From assembly GCA_030690545.1 (NCBI GenBank), contig JAUYGN010000094.1:48974-112973 (forward strand): DNA of 64,000 bases, given 5' to 3'. Shown here piece after piece: positions 17,036 through 25,639 of this stretch. The translations under genes were made by a program, and so were the position numbers. Origin of the DNA: Solirubrobacteraceae bacterium (GTDB taxonomy: Bacteria; Actinomycetota; Thermoleophilia; Solirubrobacterales; Solirubrobacteraceae). The notes under the pieces are model-generated. The model was not told the origin of the DNA. It worked only from the letters and a program-made list of their open reading frames with translations, and ran no database searches. Every line of letters begins with the position of its first letter. Within the stretch, counting starts at the first letter, position 1.

Positions 17036-18373
17036 TCAGGCGAAGCGGCGGAGGCCGAAGCGCGCGGCGGCGCCGAAGACGACGGTCAGCGCAGCCAGGT
17101 GGGCGAGCGAGAGCGCGAGGTTGGGCGAGGCGTCGTTGACCGCCGCGTCGATCGCGTCGAGCGAGGGCTTGAACGGGAACGCCGCCGAGATCACCCGGAT
17201 GACGTCGTAGAGCAGCGGCGAGACGCCGCCGCTGGGCACGAGCGCGAGGAACGCCAGCGGCAGCGCGAGCATCAGCGCCAGCAGCGACGCGGCGCGGACC
17301 TCGCGCGCCAGGCTGCCGATCGCGACGCCGAGCGTGCCGAAGGCGACCGCGCTGACCGCGAGCGCGACGATCCACAGCGCCGCCCGCCCGTAGTCCAAGG
17401 GAACGAACGCACTGATCCCGAGCAGCATCACGAGCGTCACCACGAACGCGCAGCCCGCCGCCAGCACGACCTTCCCCGCGAGCAGCCGCCCCCCCGGCAC
17501 GAGCCCGCGGGCAAGCCGGGAGAACGTGTTCTCCTCGCGCTCGAGCGCGAGCAGGCCGGAGGCCAGCAGGACGCAGACGAACATCAGCGAGACCGTCACC
17601 GCGAGCGCGACGGCGAACGTGTCCAGCGGCGTGCGCCGGCCTTCGAGCACGGTCTCGGAGACCCGCACCGGCCGCTCGACCGTGTTCAGGACGTCCTTGA
17701 AGCGGTCGATGTTCGAGACGCCGAGCGCGGCGAAGTCCCGCACCGGCACGAGCTTGCGCGTCAGCGACGGCGAGTCGGACTGCTCAATCGCCGAGTCCAG
17801 CAGCGTCTTGGACTCGCGCAGCCCGAGCAGGTCGAACTGCAGCCCGAGCACGTTGATCTTGCCGCCCTCGCCGACGATGTCGATGTAGCCGCTGGCGACC
17901 GTGCTGATCTGTCGCGCCAGCGCGGCGTCGGCGCGCGCGAGGTTCGAGGTGACCGTCGAGCGCACGAACGACTGCTTCAGCGCGTCGCCGTTGTAGACGA
18001 CCTCGACCTCGGCCGACGACAGCCCGCCGTTGGAGAGCTTGCGCACGAAGTCCGGCGGGATGATCAGCCCCGCCAGCGCCTCGCCGCTGCGAACCGCCTC
18101 CAGCGCCTGCGCGCGACTGTCGACGTCGATCCGGTCGACGGCGTCGAAGAGCCCGTCGGTGTAGGCGCGGACGTCGAGCTCGTCGCCGCCGAGCTTGATC
18201 GTCGTCTCGCCCGCCGGGATCTGGTCGAAGTACGCCAGGCGCGGCTTGTCCGGTCCGCTGGACAGCGCGAAGCCGATCAGCAGCGCGATCGCGACCGGGT
18301 AGACGATCAGCAGCCCGACGAGCAGCTTCGAGCGGCGCAGGATCTGCAGGTCCTTGAGCAGCATCCAGCGCAT
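17036..18373 (-). CDS. ABC-2 type transporter permease
   Basis: A 445-residue integral membrane protein of the ABC-2/ABC-type export class. It has one N-terminal helix (about 18-38), a large extracytoplasmic domain of about 220 residues, and five or so helices from about residue 255 onward, ending FGAAARFGLRRFA. This architecture (YhgE/NatB-like) is typical of exporters of lipids, peptides or ions. It lies 12 nt after the ATPase gene and forms with it and the lipoprotein a three-gene unit. Substrate unknown. Confidence 0.9.
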   Translation of the reverse strand: MRWMLLKDLQILRRSKLLVGLLIVYPVAIALLIGFALSSGPDKPRLAYFDQIPAGETTIKLGGDELDVRAYTDGLFDAVDRIDVDSRAQALEAVRSGEALAGLIIPPDFVRKLSNGGLSSAEVEVVYNGDALKQSFVRSTVTSNLARADAALARQISTVASGYIDIVGEGGKINVLGLQFDLLGLRESKTLLDSAIEQSDSPSLTRKLVPVRDFAALGVSNIDRFKDVLNTVERPVRVSETVLEGRRTPLDTFAVALAVTVSLMFVCVLLASGLLALEREENTFSRLARGLVPGGRLLAGKVVLAAGCAFVVTLVMLLGISAFVPLDYGRAALWIVALAVSAVAFGTLGVAIGSLAREVRAASLLALMLALPLAFLALVPSGGVSPLLYDVIRVISAAFPFKPSLDAIDAAVNDASPNLALSLAHLAALTVVFGAAARFGLRRFA

Positions 18374-18385
18374 CTCGCAGGCCCC

Positions 18386-19117
18386 TCAGTGACCCCGGTC
18401 GCGCAGGAAGGAGACGAACGCCTGCTCGAGATCGCGCTCGCCGGCCTGCGACGCCGCCTTCAGCTCCGCCGCCGTCCCGTTGAACAGCAGCTCGCCGTCG
18501 GCGAGCACGAGGATGCGCTGCCCGTGGCGCTCGGCCTCGGCGATATCGTGCGTGCAGAAGATGACGGCCGTGCCGCGCTCGGTCAGGGCGGTGATGAAGC
18601 CCCACAGGCGCTCGCGCTGGCGCGGATCGAGCGCTCCCGACGGCTCGTCGAGCAGCAGCACCGGAGGGTCGGCGAGCAGGCCGACGGCGATGTTCACCCG
18701 CTGGCGGTTGCCGCCCGACAGCTTCCCGAGCTCGTCGCCGGCGCGCTCGGCCAATCCGGTCTGGTCGAGCATCCGAGCGACGGTCGCGTCGGGGTCGGCG
18801 ACGCCCTCGAGCTTGGCGAACAGGCGCAGGTTCTGCGCGACCGTGAGCTTGCCGTAGATCGCCGTCTGCTGCGGGACCCAGCCGATGCGCTCGGTCGTCC
18901 CCTCCGGCTGCGCGACGCTGCCGCCGTCCGCGGGCAGGATGCCGGCCAGGATCGACAGCAGCGTCGTCTTGCCGGCGCCGTTGGGGCCGATCACCGCCAG
19001 CAGCTCGCCGGCGGCGACCTCGAAGCTGACGTCGCGCACCGCCTGCAGCTCGCCGAAGCGCTTGCTGACCCCCTGCACGGTCAGCGCGGGTGCCGTCGTC
19101 ACGGCATCGACCGGCAC
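18386..19117 (-). CDS. ABC transporter ATP-binding protein
   Basis: The 243-residue ATPase powers the adjacent permease. It has Walker A GPNGAGKTTLL (about 44-54), Q-loop near WVPQQ, the signature LSGGNRQRVNIA, Walker B VLLLDEP and the H-loop in CTHDI. The C-terminal LEQAFVSFL resembles drug and lipid exporter ATPases. Its GTG at 19115-19117 shares a base with the TAG of the lipoprotein gene, so translation is coupled. Confidence 0.94.
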   Translation of the reverse strand: MPVDAVTTAPALTVQGVSKRFGELQAVRDVSFEVAAGELLAVIGPNGAGKTTLLSILAGILPADGGSVAQPEGTTERIGWVPQQTAIYGKLTVAQNLRLFAKLEGVADPDATVARMLDQTGLAERAGDELGKLSGGNRQRVNIAVGLLADPPVLLLDEPSGALDPRQRERLWGFITALTERGTAVIFCTHDIAEAERHGQRILVLADGELLFNGTAAELKAASQAGERDLEQAFVSFLRDRGH

Positions 19118-20067
19118 TAGCGGAACTGCTGCCGGGCGTTGTCGGCGAGCACGTCGAGGGCGACCTGCAGCTCGGCGTAGGAGCCGCTGCTCACGGGCAG
19201 CTCGACGCGCGGCGTCGCACCGACCTCCGTCACGTTGAGCTCGCCGTCGATCGTCAGGCTCGTGATCCCGCCCAGCCGCTTGCTGTCGGCGGCCGACGGC
19301 TTGAGCTCGATGTCGATCTCCGCCTTGCGCATCACCTTGTCGTCGGCGCCCGTGTAGACGGCTCCCGTCGCCGACGTGACCGAGCGCACGAGCGCCTCGC
19401 GGTGCTGGCGGTCGATCACCTTCGGCAGGCCGGTGATGTCGGTCACGCGCAGCGCCGTCAGCGTCTTCGTGAGCTTGGCGACGTCGAGGAAGAAGCGCTG
19501 CGCGTCGATCTGCGCGGTGCCGTGGATCGTGTCGACGCCATCGAGCTCCTCGTTGCCGACGATGCGCGGGCTCTTCGCCCAGCGGCGCGGCGCGACGCCG
19601 AAGACGGCCATGATCGCCCCGAGCGTGTTGTCCGAGCCGACGAGCGGCTTGCGCAGCGGAGTGGAGATCGAGTCCGGGATCTCGTATCCGGTCGAGCCGA
19701 GACCGATCAGCGCCTTGTCGCCCTTGAGGATCAGCTCGCCGCCGAGGGCGGTGTCGCGCAGCTCGATCGCGACCGTGAGATTGGCCTCGGGCGTCCCGTT
19801 GGCCGACTCCCCGAACGGGCCGGTCATCGTCAGCGCGATCGGCTTGCGGTACGTCGGAACGCCCTCGACGTTGATGTCGATCCGGCCGCGCAGCCGTCCC
19901 GAGCTGGCCTTCGGGTTGGCGCCGAAGGTGTCCTCGAGCAGCTGCTCGACGTTCGCGTCGTCGCCGGCGCCCGACGACGCACCATCGGAGGACGAGTCGC
20001 CGCCGCAGCCGGCCAGCGCCGCGACGAGCGCGACGGACGCAATGCCGATGAAGCTCTTGATGGACAC
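19117..20067 (-). CDS. LppX/LprG-like lipoprotein
   Basis: The 316-residue protein begins with a lipoprotein signal (SIKSFIGIASVALVAALAGC, lipobox LAGC), so it is exported and lipid-anchored. The mature part, after a Ser/Gly/Asp-rich linker, resembles LppX/LprAFG proteins, which hold lipids in a half-barrel pocket. The GTG at 20065-20067 is supported by AGGAGGA just upstream. Its overlap with the ABC ATPase gene suggests that it accepts or presents the exporter's substrate at the cell surface; that role is inferred. Confidence 0.83.
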   Translation of the reverse strand: MSIKSFIGIASVALVAALAGCGGDSSSDGASSGAGDDANVEQLLEDTFGANPKASSGRLRGRIDINVEGVPTYRKPIALTMTGPFGESANGTPEANLTVAIELRDTALGGELILKGDKALIGLGSTGYEIPDSISTPLRKPLVGSDNTLGAIMAVFGVAPRRWAKSPRIVGNEELDGVDTIHGTAQIDAQRFFLDVAKLTKTLTALRVTDITGLPKVIDRQHREALVRSVTSATGAVYTGADDKVMRKAEIDIELKPSAADSKRLGGITSLTIDGELNVTEVGATPRVELPVSSGSYAELQVALDVLADNARQQFR

Positions 20068-20170
20068 GCTTCCTCCTTCGTGAACGCGGACGGCGCTTGG
20101 CGAGTGTACGGCGGGAATGCCTCCCCTTGCGCCTGGTCGGTCATCGTCGCAGGCGCCGGAGCGCGCGCCA

Positions 20171-21118
20171 TCACGTCCCCACGTCGCGCAGCGCCACGCC
20201 CTCGACGGCCACCGTCTCCCCGCCGATCGCATCCGAGCGGCGGGCCGCGTCGAGCACGCGCATCACGGCGGCGCCCTCGCCGGCCGTCGCCAGCGGCCCG
20301 GCGTCGCCGCCGCGCAGCGCGCGACCGTAGGCCTCGAGCTGCGCGGCGAGCGACCGGACGAGCGGGTGACCCTGGGGCCGCACCCGCGCGGCGGCCTCGC
20401 GCGTGCGGCTGCCGCGCTCGGCGCGCGCGACGCGACGGCCGCTGGCGTCGTGGATCTCGACGAGCTCGTGATGCCGAAGATCGGTGGCGCACTCGATGCT
20501 GATGCGGGCGCGCGCCGACGCCAGCTCGAGGCCGGCCCGCTCGCGCGCCGCCTGCGCGCGGACGGCGACCGGCAGCGCCTTCGTCAGATACAGCGCGAGG
20601 TCGACGAGATGCGGGGCGATGTCGAGCAGCGCGTCGTCGCCGCCCGCCACCGGGCGCCACCGGGCGCGGCGGTAGTGCAGGACCATGCGCACGTCGAGCT
20701 CGCCCTCGGGCGGCACGCGCCGGGCGAGATCGCGTCCCTGGTCGAAGCGGCGGTTGAAGCCGATCCACGAGGCCGGCGTCAGCGTGGCGATGCGCAGCGC
20801 GCCGGCGCCGGTTGGCGCCGGGGGCGTCTCGACGAGCGCCGGCAGCCCCGCCTGCGCGACGGCCGCCGCGACCTCCTCGTGCTGCTCGGAGGCGGCGCCG
20901 ACGACGATCCCGTCGAGCTCGGTCGCAGCCAGCAGCTCACTGAGCCGCGCGTGCACCGAGGCGCCGAGCTTTCCCCCGATCAGCGCACGGCGCTCGCGCG
21001 CGGGATCGCTGACGGCGACGATCTGCACGCTCGCGGCGATGCGCGCGGCCGGGACGTAGCCGCGCTCGGCGAGCCGCCCACAGCCGACGAGGCCGAGGCG
21101 CACGGGCGCAGCGCTCAC
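20171..21118 (-). CDS. Gfo/Idh/MocA-family oxidoreductase
   Basis: The 315-residue enzyme has an N-terminal Rossmann fold starting RLGLVGCGRLAERGYVPA and the family segment ALVETPPAP, which stands in the position of the usual EKP motif. The C-terminal alpha/beta domain carries DIAPHLVDLALYL. Such enzymes oxidise or reduce sugars and cyclitols with NAD(P). In the EKP position the sequence reads ETP, so the catalytic lysine appears to be missing, which could mean altered chemistry. GTG at 21116-21118 overlaps the PhzF stop. Confidence 0.85.
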   Translation of the reverse strand: MSAAPVRLGLVGCGRLAERGYVPAARIAASVQIVAVSDPARERRALIGGKLGASVHARLSELLAATELDGIVVGAASEQHEEVAAAVAQAGLPALVETPPAPTGAGALRIATLTPASWIGFNRRFDQGRDLARRVPPEGELDVRMVLHYRRARWRPVAGGDDALLDIAPHLVDLALYLTKALPVAVRAQAARERAGLELASARARISIECATDLRHHELVEIHDASGRRVARAERGSRTREAAARVRPQGHPLVRSLAAQLEAYGRALRGGDAGPLATAGEGAAVMRVLDAARRSDAIGGETVAVEGVALRDVGT

Positions 21119-22020
21119 GACCCGCTCCTCGTGCCGAGCAGCAGATGGCCGTCGCCGACGACGACGACATCGCCCGACACGCGCGGGCGATCGTCCTCCC
21201 AGGCGCAGTCGAGCGCGCTCGCCCGGCCGATCTCGATGCCCTGCACGACGGTCAGCTCGTCGTGGCCGCCATGCTCGCGCAGGTAGGCGAGCAGGGGCCC
21301 GGCGGCGGAGCCCGTCGCCGGGTCCTCGGTGACCGCGTCCGGGTCCAGGAAGAAGCCGCGCGCCCGGGCGGTGCCGACGTCGAGGTCGACCGCCGCGAGG
21401 TACAGGACCATCGCGTGCAGCGGCTCGAGCAGGGCGCGCAGCGCGGCGGCGTCGGGCGCGGCCCGGTTCAGTGCCGCGAGATCTCGCAGCACCGCCATCA
21501 GGTGCGGCTGGCCGGTCGAGACGACCTGCGGCTCGAAGCCCGGCGCGGCGTCGGTCGCCCGCAGGCCGGCGGCGGCCATCACGTCGGCCCGCGGCGCGCG
21601 GTCGCCGAACGTCGGCGGCTCCTGGAGCATCGACGCCCACGCGGCATCGTCTCCGTGCAGCTGGACGTCGATCGGCTGCAGCCCGGCGGGGGTCTGCTGG
21701 ACGTAGTGCGCCACCCGCTCCCCGCGTGCGCGCGCGACCGCGACGGCGGTGCCCAGCGACGGGTGGCCGGCGAACGGCAGCTCTCCCGGCATCGACCAGA
21801 TCCGGTTGCGGTAGTCGGCACCCGGTTGCGTCGACGCCTGCACGAAGGTCGTCTCCGACAACCGCGTCTCGCGCGCGAAGGCGAGCATCGTGGCGTCGTC
21901 GAGACCGTCGGCGTCGTGGACGACCGCGAGCTGGTTGCCGGTCAGCGGAGTCGCCGTGAAGACGTCCAGCCAGGTGACGGGTCGGCGCGCCGACGTGCCG
22001 CTGCTACCGGTGCGCCCCAA
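21115..22020 (-). CDS. PhzF-family isomerase/epimerase-like protein
   Basis: A 301-residue protein with the two-domain PhzF fold. The N-terminal VDVFTATPLTGNQLAVV region resembles the family consensus, the catalytic glutamate is present in RLSETTFV, and later segments LPFAGHPSLGTA and DPATGSAAGPL are typical. PhzF proteins isomerise dihydro-hydroxyanthranilate; most homologues have unknown substrates. A TTG at 22018-22020 is the only plausible start before the family domain. It is coupled to the oxidoreductase gene downstream. Confidence 0.88.
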   Translation of the reverse strand: MGRTGSSGTSARRPVTWLDVFTATPLTGNQLAVVHDADGLDDATMLAFARETRLSETTFVQASTQPGADYRNRIWSMPGELPFAGHPSLGTAVAVARARGERVAHYVQQTPAGLQPIDVQLHGDDAAWASMLQEPPTFGDRAPRADVMAAAGLRATDAAPGFEPQVVSTGQPHLMAVLRDLAALNRAAPDAAALRALLEPLHAMVLYLAAVDLDVGTARARGFFLDPDAVTEDPATGSAAGPLLAYLREHGGHDELTVVQGIEIGRASALDCAWEDDRPRVSGDVVVVGDGHLLLGTRSGS

Positions 22021-22023
22021 CGA

Positions 22024-23010
22024 TCACTTGTCGTCGAAGTCGAAGTCGCGTGGGGGGCGCTGCTCGAACCAGAGCCGGTCGTGCTCCGGCGTCTCCTCGA
22101 GGAAGTCCGGCGTCTCCTCGAGCACGTCCTCGGCCTCGTCGCCGGGCGGAGCATGGGGCGCGGGAGGCGGGGACGTGGGCTCGTAGGAGCTGGTCGGCGG
22201 GTCGAACCCCGCAGGCGGCTCGTCGGCGTCCTCCGGCGGGTCGGGCTCGGGCTCGTCGTCGTCGCGCGCCGAAGGCTCGGACGACCGGCCGAACATGCGG
22301 CCCGCGCGCAGGCGCGAGAGCAGCGACGGCTGCTCGCTCTCGGGCTCCGGCGGGGGCTCGACGTCGGGCTCGGGATCGAACACCCAGCGCTCGGCATCGG
22401 GCTCGCCGCGCGCGGCGGGCGGGTCGTGGGCGGGCGGGGCCGAGGGCGGCTCGTAGGAGGGCGGCTCGTACGAAGGCGCCGCCGGCGGCTCGTAGGAGGA
22501 TGGCGCCGAGGGCGCGTCGGCCGCGGTCCGCTCCGTGTCCGGCGCGGAGCGCGGCGCGTCCGGCGGCTCGGCGGTCGGTCCCGGCGCCCACAGATGCCCG
22601 GTCGGCGGCGCCTCGGCGGCGGGCTCGGGCTCCCGTGGGCGCGCCGGCGGTCGGCGCGGCTCGGGCTCGGTCCGCGCCGCCGGTTCCGCCGGGCTGGGAG
22701 CGGGCGAGTCGGGCTCGTCGTCGAGCGGGCCTGGGCGCGACGGCGACGTCGTCTCGGGCGCCGCGGCGGCGGGCGCGCCATCGTCTTCCCGCGCGCGAGA
22801 ACGTGGCTCGTCGCCGGACGCTGGCTCGTCGCCTCCGGCGGGCTCGTCCTGCGGTGCGACGAAGGTGTCCGACAGGTCCGGGGCGCCGTCGGGCCGGCGT
22901 GCGACAGGTCCGAGCGCCTCGCTCTCCAGCCGAGAGATATCGACCGCGTCAGCGCCGCGGCGCCGCTTGAGCTCGAGATGCTCGCGGATGGCGTCGTCCA
23001 GCAGTCCCAT
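22024..23010 (-). CDS. Long disordered acidic, proline-rich protein
   Basis: A 328-residue protein whose first 35 residues (MGLLDDAIREHLELKRRRGA) look helical and conserved-like, while the rest is low-complexity and rich in Pro, Glu, Asp and Ser. Short repeats such as YEPP and SYEPPS occur several times near the middle. A tail DRLWFEQRPPRDFDFDDK ends in aromatic and acidic residues. It sits between the diguanylate cyclase and PhzF genes, 12 nt after the former. Function is unknown; the short helix may dock to a partner while the tail acts as a flexible linker. Confidence 0.7.
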   Translation of the reverse strand: MGLLDDAIREHLELKRRRGADAVDISRLESEALGPVARRPDGAPDLSDTFVAPQDEPAGGDEPASGDEPRSRAREDDGAPAAAAPETTSPSRPGPLDDEPDSPAPSPAEPAARTEPEPRRPPARPREPEPAAEAPPTGHLWAPGPTAEPPDAPRSAPDTERTAADAPSAPSSYEPPAAPSYEPPSYEPPSAPPAHDPPAARGEPDAERWVFDPEPDVEPPPEPESEQPSLLSRLRAGRMFGRSSEPSARDDDEPEPDPPEDADEPPAGFDPPTSSYEPTSPPPAPHAPPGDEAEDVLEETPDFLEETPEHDRLWFEQRPPRDFDFDDK

Positions 23011-23022
23011 CGCGCTGACAGC

Positions 23023-24915
23023 CTACCTCGCTGGCACGGACTTGTTCTTGCCGCTGCGCTTGGCCTCGTACAGCGCGCCGTCGGCGGCCTGCACGAGCGC
23101 GCGGCCGTCGGCGTTCGAGGCGCGCACGGCGGCGACCCCGCAGCTGACCGTGACGGTCAGCGTGCCGGGCCCGTCGAGCCGCGCGATCTGCACCTCGGCG
23201 ATCTGCTGGCGGATGCGCTCGGCACGATTGAACGCACCATCGAGATCCGTGCCGGGCAGGATCACCGCGAGCTCCTCGCCGCCGTAGCGCGCCGCCAGGT
23301 CGACCTCGCGCGAGCCCTCGCGCAGCACGCGTCCGACCTCGCGCAGGACGACGTCGCCCTGCTGATGCCCGAACGTGTCGTTGACCTGCTTGAAGTCGTC
23401 GAGGTCGATCAGCACGAGGCCGAGCTCGGAGCCGAAGCGCTTGCAGCGCTCGATCTCCGCGGCGAGCGCGTCGTCGAACGCGCGCCGGTTGGCGAGGCCG
23501 GTCAGCTCGTCGGTGACCGACTTGCGCGCCGCCGTCTCGTGCAGCTCGACGTTCTCCATCGAGCGGGCGACCTGTCCGGCGAGGTAGGAGAAGAGGTCGC
23601 GGTCGCTGGCGGCGAACGGCCGGCCGCCGCGCGCGACCGAGACGACGCCGACGACCTCGTCGCTCCCGCCGGCGCCGCGCAGCGGATAGGCGATCGCGGT
23701 GACGTCGCCGGCGAGCGCCTCACGCGGGCTGCCGCTGTGCAGCGCGTCGTTCTCGACGGCCGCGAGCGCCTGCTCCAGCCGGTCGATGTCTCCCACGCGC
23801 GAGCGCTCTTCGAGCGCCTCGTTCGCGCCGGCGCGAACGCTCGCGCGGCCGGCCTCGGCGTCGAGGCCGTCGACGGCGGTGCGGACGACGAGCTCGAGCA
23901 GGGCGTCGCGATCGAGGTTGGCGGCGACCGCCTCGCCGAGACGGCGCATCGAATCCAGCACGCGCCCGCGTTCCTGGCTGAGCTCGGCGAGGCGTCGCTC
24001 GAGCTCGCCGGACATCTTGTTGAACTCGTCGCCGAGGCCGGCGAACTCGTCGCGGCCGACGGTCGGGACCTTCGCCGAGAAGTCGCCGGCGGCGAGCCGG
24101 CGGGCGGCTGTCAGGAACGCGGCGATCTCGCGCTGCAGGGTGCGCGAGACGAGCATCGCGCAGGCCAGGGCGAGCAGCAGGAAGCCGAGCATGATCGCCG
24201 CGGCGAACGTGCGGTCGTCGGCGACCGACGGCTTGTCGGCGAGCGAGCGCAGCGTGAAGACGCGGACCTGCTGGCCGGTGAACGCGCCCGGGTCGGCGAA
24301 GCTGTCGACGCGGTACTCGATGCCGTCGAGCGTGACCGTCGCCGCGTTGGACGTCGGCAGCGCGGGGCCATCGGCCGCGCGGAGGTTGCTCGCCAGCGTC
24401 GTGCCGCCGTTGACCACGACCGTGAAGAGGCCCGTCTCCGGACCCGCGCCGGCGGTCAGCTCGCGCACGCGGTCGACGAAGGCGCGCGCGTCGGTGACGG
24501 ACACCTCGAGCTGGCCGAGCTGCCGGCCGGCGGCCTCCACCGACTGCACCGCGGGGGCGATCGCGAGCTTGTTGCCGGCGCGCACCTCCGCCTCGCCCTG
24601 GCTGACGTAGACGATCCGCTGGAGCGCCTCGCGGTCGAGCAGCCGCTGCGCTCGAGCGCGCGCGCGCTCGAAGTCCGCGTCGCGCAGGGCGTCCGTGAAG
24701 GCATCGTCGTCGCCGACCGCCCCGAGCGCGATCTGCGCCCGCCTGCGCTCCTCGCCGAAGAGGTTGTTGGCCGTGTTGTGCTGCGCGGTGATCGCGGCCT
24801 CCAGCTGACCCTCGGCGGTGCTGTCGATCAGGCGAAACAGCAGGAACGCCACCGCCAGCATCGGAACGATGACGATCAGGACGAAGAACGACGCCAAGCG
24901 ATTGCGAAAGCTCAC
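23023..24915 (-). CDS. Membrane sensor diguanylate cyclase
   Basis: The 630-residue protein makes cyclic di-GMP. It has a membrane helix at about 9-28, an extracytoplasmic sensor (about 30-230), a second helix (about 235-257), a HAMP domain, a GAF-like domain (about 330-475) and a C-terminal GGDEF domain. The active site reads RYGGEEL and is preceded at the correct five-residue spacing by REVD, an RxxD inhibitory site, so feedback inhibition is expected. No EAL domain is present. The ligand sensed is unknown. The gene ends 12 nt before the disordered protein. Confidence 0.95.
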   Translation of the reverse strand: MSFRNRLASFFVLIVIVPMLAVAFLLFRLIDSTAEGQLEAAITAQHNTANNLFGEERRRAQIALGAVGDDDAFTDALRDADFERARARAQRLLDREALQRIVYVSQGEAEVRAGNKLAIAPAVQSVEAAGRQLGQLEVSVTDARAFVDRVRELTAGAGPETGLFTVVVNGGTTLASNLRAADGPALPTSNAATVTLDGIEYRVDSFADPGAFTGQQVRVFTLRSLADKPSVADDRTFAAAIMLGFLLLALACAMLVSRTLQREIAAFLTAARRLAAGDFSAKVPTVGRDEFAGLGDEFNKMSGELERRLAELSQERGRVLDSMRRLGEAVAANLDRDALLELVVRTAVDGLDAEAGRASVRAGANEALEERSRVGDIDRLEQALAAVENDALHSGSPREALAGDVTAIAYPLRGAGGSDEVVGVVSVARGGRPFAASDRDLFSYLAGQVARSMENVELHETAARKSVTDELTGLANRRAFDDALAAEIERCKRFGSELGLVLIDLDDFKQVNDTFGHQQGDVVLREVGRVLREGSREVDLAARYGGEELAVILPGTDLDGAFNRAERIRQQIAEVQIARLDGPGTLTVTVSCGVAAVRASNADGRALVQAADGALYEAKRSGKNKSVPAR

Positions 24916-24995
24916 GTGTCGTGAGCGTATCGGCGCATCGGACCCGTTCCCGCACCCCTCGATGCACCGGACCGCGGCTACACTGTCCGATCCTC

Positions 24996-25068
24996 GGGGC
25001 TATAGCTCAGTTGGGAGAGCGCCTGGATCGCACCCAGGAGGTCGGGGGTTCGAGTCCCCCTAGCTCCA
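24996..25068 (+). tRNA. tRNA-Ala (anticodon CGC), island attachment gene
   Basis: A complete 73-nt tRNA: acceptor GGGGCTA with TAGCTCC, anticodon stem CCTGG/CCAGG around ATCGCAC, and T arm GGGGG-TTCGAGT-CCCCC. The anticodon CGC reads GCG. The anticodon loop through T stem is repeated 12.5 kb downstream, showing that an element integrated here and restored the gene end. Confidence 0.96.
25027..25050 (+). repeat. Attachment site repeat, left copy (attL)
   Basis: Twenty-four bases from the anticodon loop to the T stem of tRNA-Ala(CGC). They recur exactly at 37515-37538 in the same orientation, as expected for a core site used by a tyrosine recombinase. Confidence 0.85.
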
Positions 25069-25075
25069 TCGTGAT

Positions 25076-25101
25076 GAAACCCCTGCTGGTGCAGGGGTTT
25101 C
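25076..25101 (+). terminator. Strong hairpin after tRNA-Ala(CGC)
   Basis: GAAACCCCTGC at 25076-25086 pairs perfectly with 25091-25101 across a TGGT loop, 7 nt after the tRNA. The stem ends in TTTC followed by a T/G-rich stretch, a good intrinsic terminator for the tRNA transcript. It lies just inside the island. Confidence 0.75.
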
Positions 25102-25296
25102 GTCGTTGTGGGGCGGGGGTGGTTGGGGCGGGCTGCGGGGCGATCTTCAGGCACTGGTGCCTGAAGTGGTGGTCCGGGCGTTGTCGCGGGCGCGGCGGGC
25201 CGGTCGATTCGCTCGCTTGAGGCGGGGAGCAGAGCTAACGTCGCCGCTCGTGAGCTGGATGGATGGTGTTGCGTTGGAGCTGGCGGGTTGGGGTCG

Positions 25297-25566
25297 ATGA
25301 GCGAGCGGCCTCGGCAGGCTCCTCGCGTCGAGGATCCCGACGTGCTGGTCTCCGCAGCGCTCGTAATCCTCCTCGCGGAGCACCCTGCACTCCTGTCGCT
25401 CGAGGAGCTGACGCGGATGCTCAGCAGCGATCCGCACGATTGGCGCGAGCAGGACGCCGTGCGGGTCGCGCTCGGGCAGTTGCGCTCGGACGGGCTCACG
25501 CATCAGCACGGAGCGTTCTACTTCGCTACGAAGGCAGCGATACGAGGTCAAGCCCTGCAGCCATAG
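25297..25566 (+). CDS. Small winged-helix-like protein
   Basis: An 89-residue protein (MSERPRQAPRVEDPDVLVSA). The stretch from LLAEHPALLSLEELTRML to VRVALGQLRSDGLTHQHGAFYFATKAA has the helix-helix-strand order of a winged helix, with a hinge like those of small transcriptional regulators. It is the first gene in the island next to the tRNA and could control the island, but no promoter or target is evident. GTG three codons upstream is an alternative start. Confidence 0.65.
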   Translation: MSERPRQAPRVEDPDVLVSAALVILLAEHPALLSLEELTRMLSSDPHDWREQDAVRVALGQLRSDGLTHQHGAFYFATKAAIRGQALQP

Positions 25567-25639
25567 CGCCGGTGCATGTAGCCATCGCGAGCCCATGGAG
25601 GAAGCAGCAACGGTGCCGCCTCCCGTCGAGAAGCAGCGT

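Noticed and set aside
15683..19120. Plus-strand frame of about 1145 codons
   Set aside because: It runs through a tRNA gene and antisense to an ABC permease and ATPase, so it cannot be a gene.
21145..24924. Plus-strand frame of about 1260 codons across the PhzF, disordered and cyclase genes
   Set aside because: Three well-supported minus-strand genes occupy the same DNA and the plus-strand translation is low-complexity.
24996..25068. tRNA-Ala(CGC) as a broken or pseudo tRNA
   Set aside because: All stems pair and the loops are standard, so the gene was restored on integration and is likely functional.
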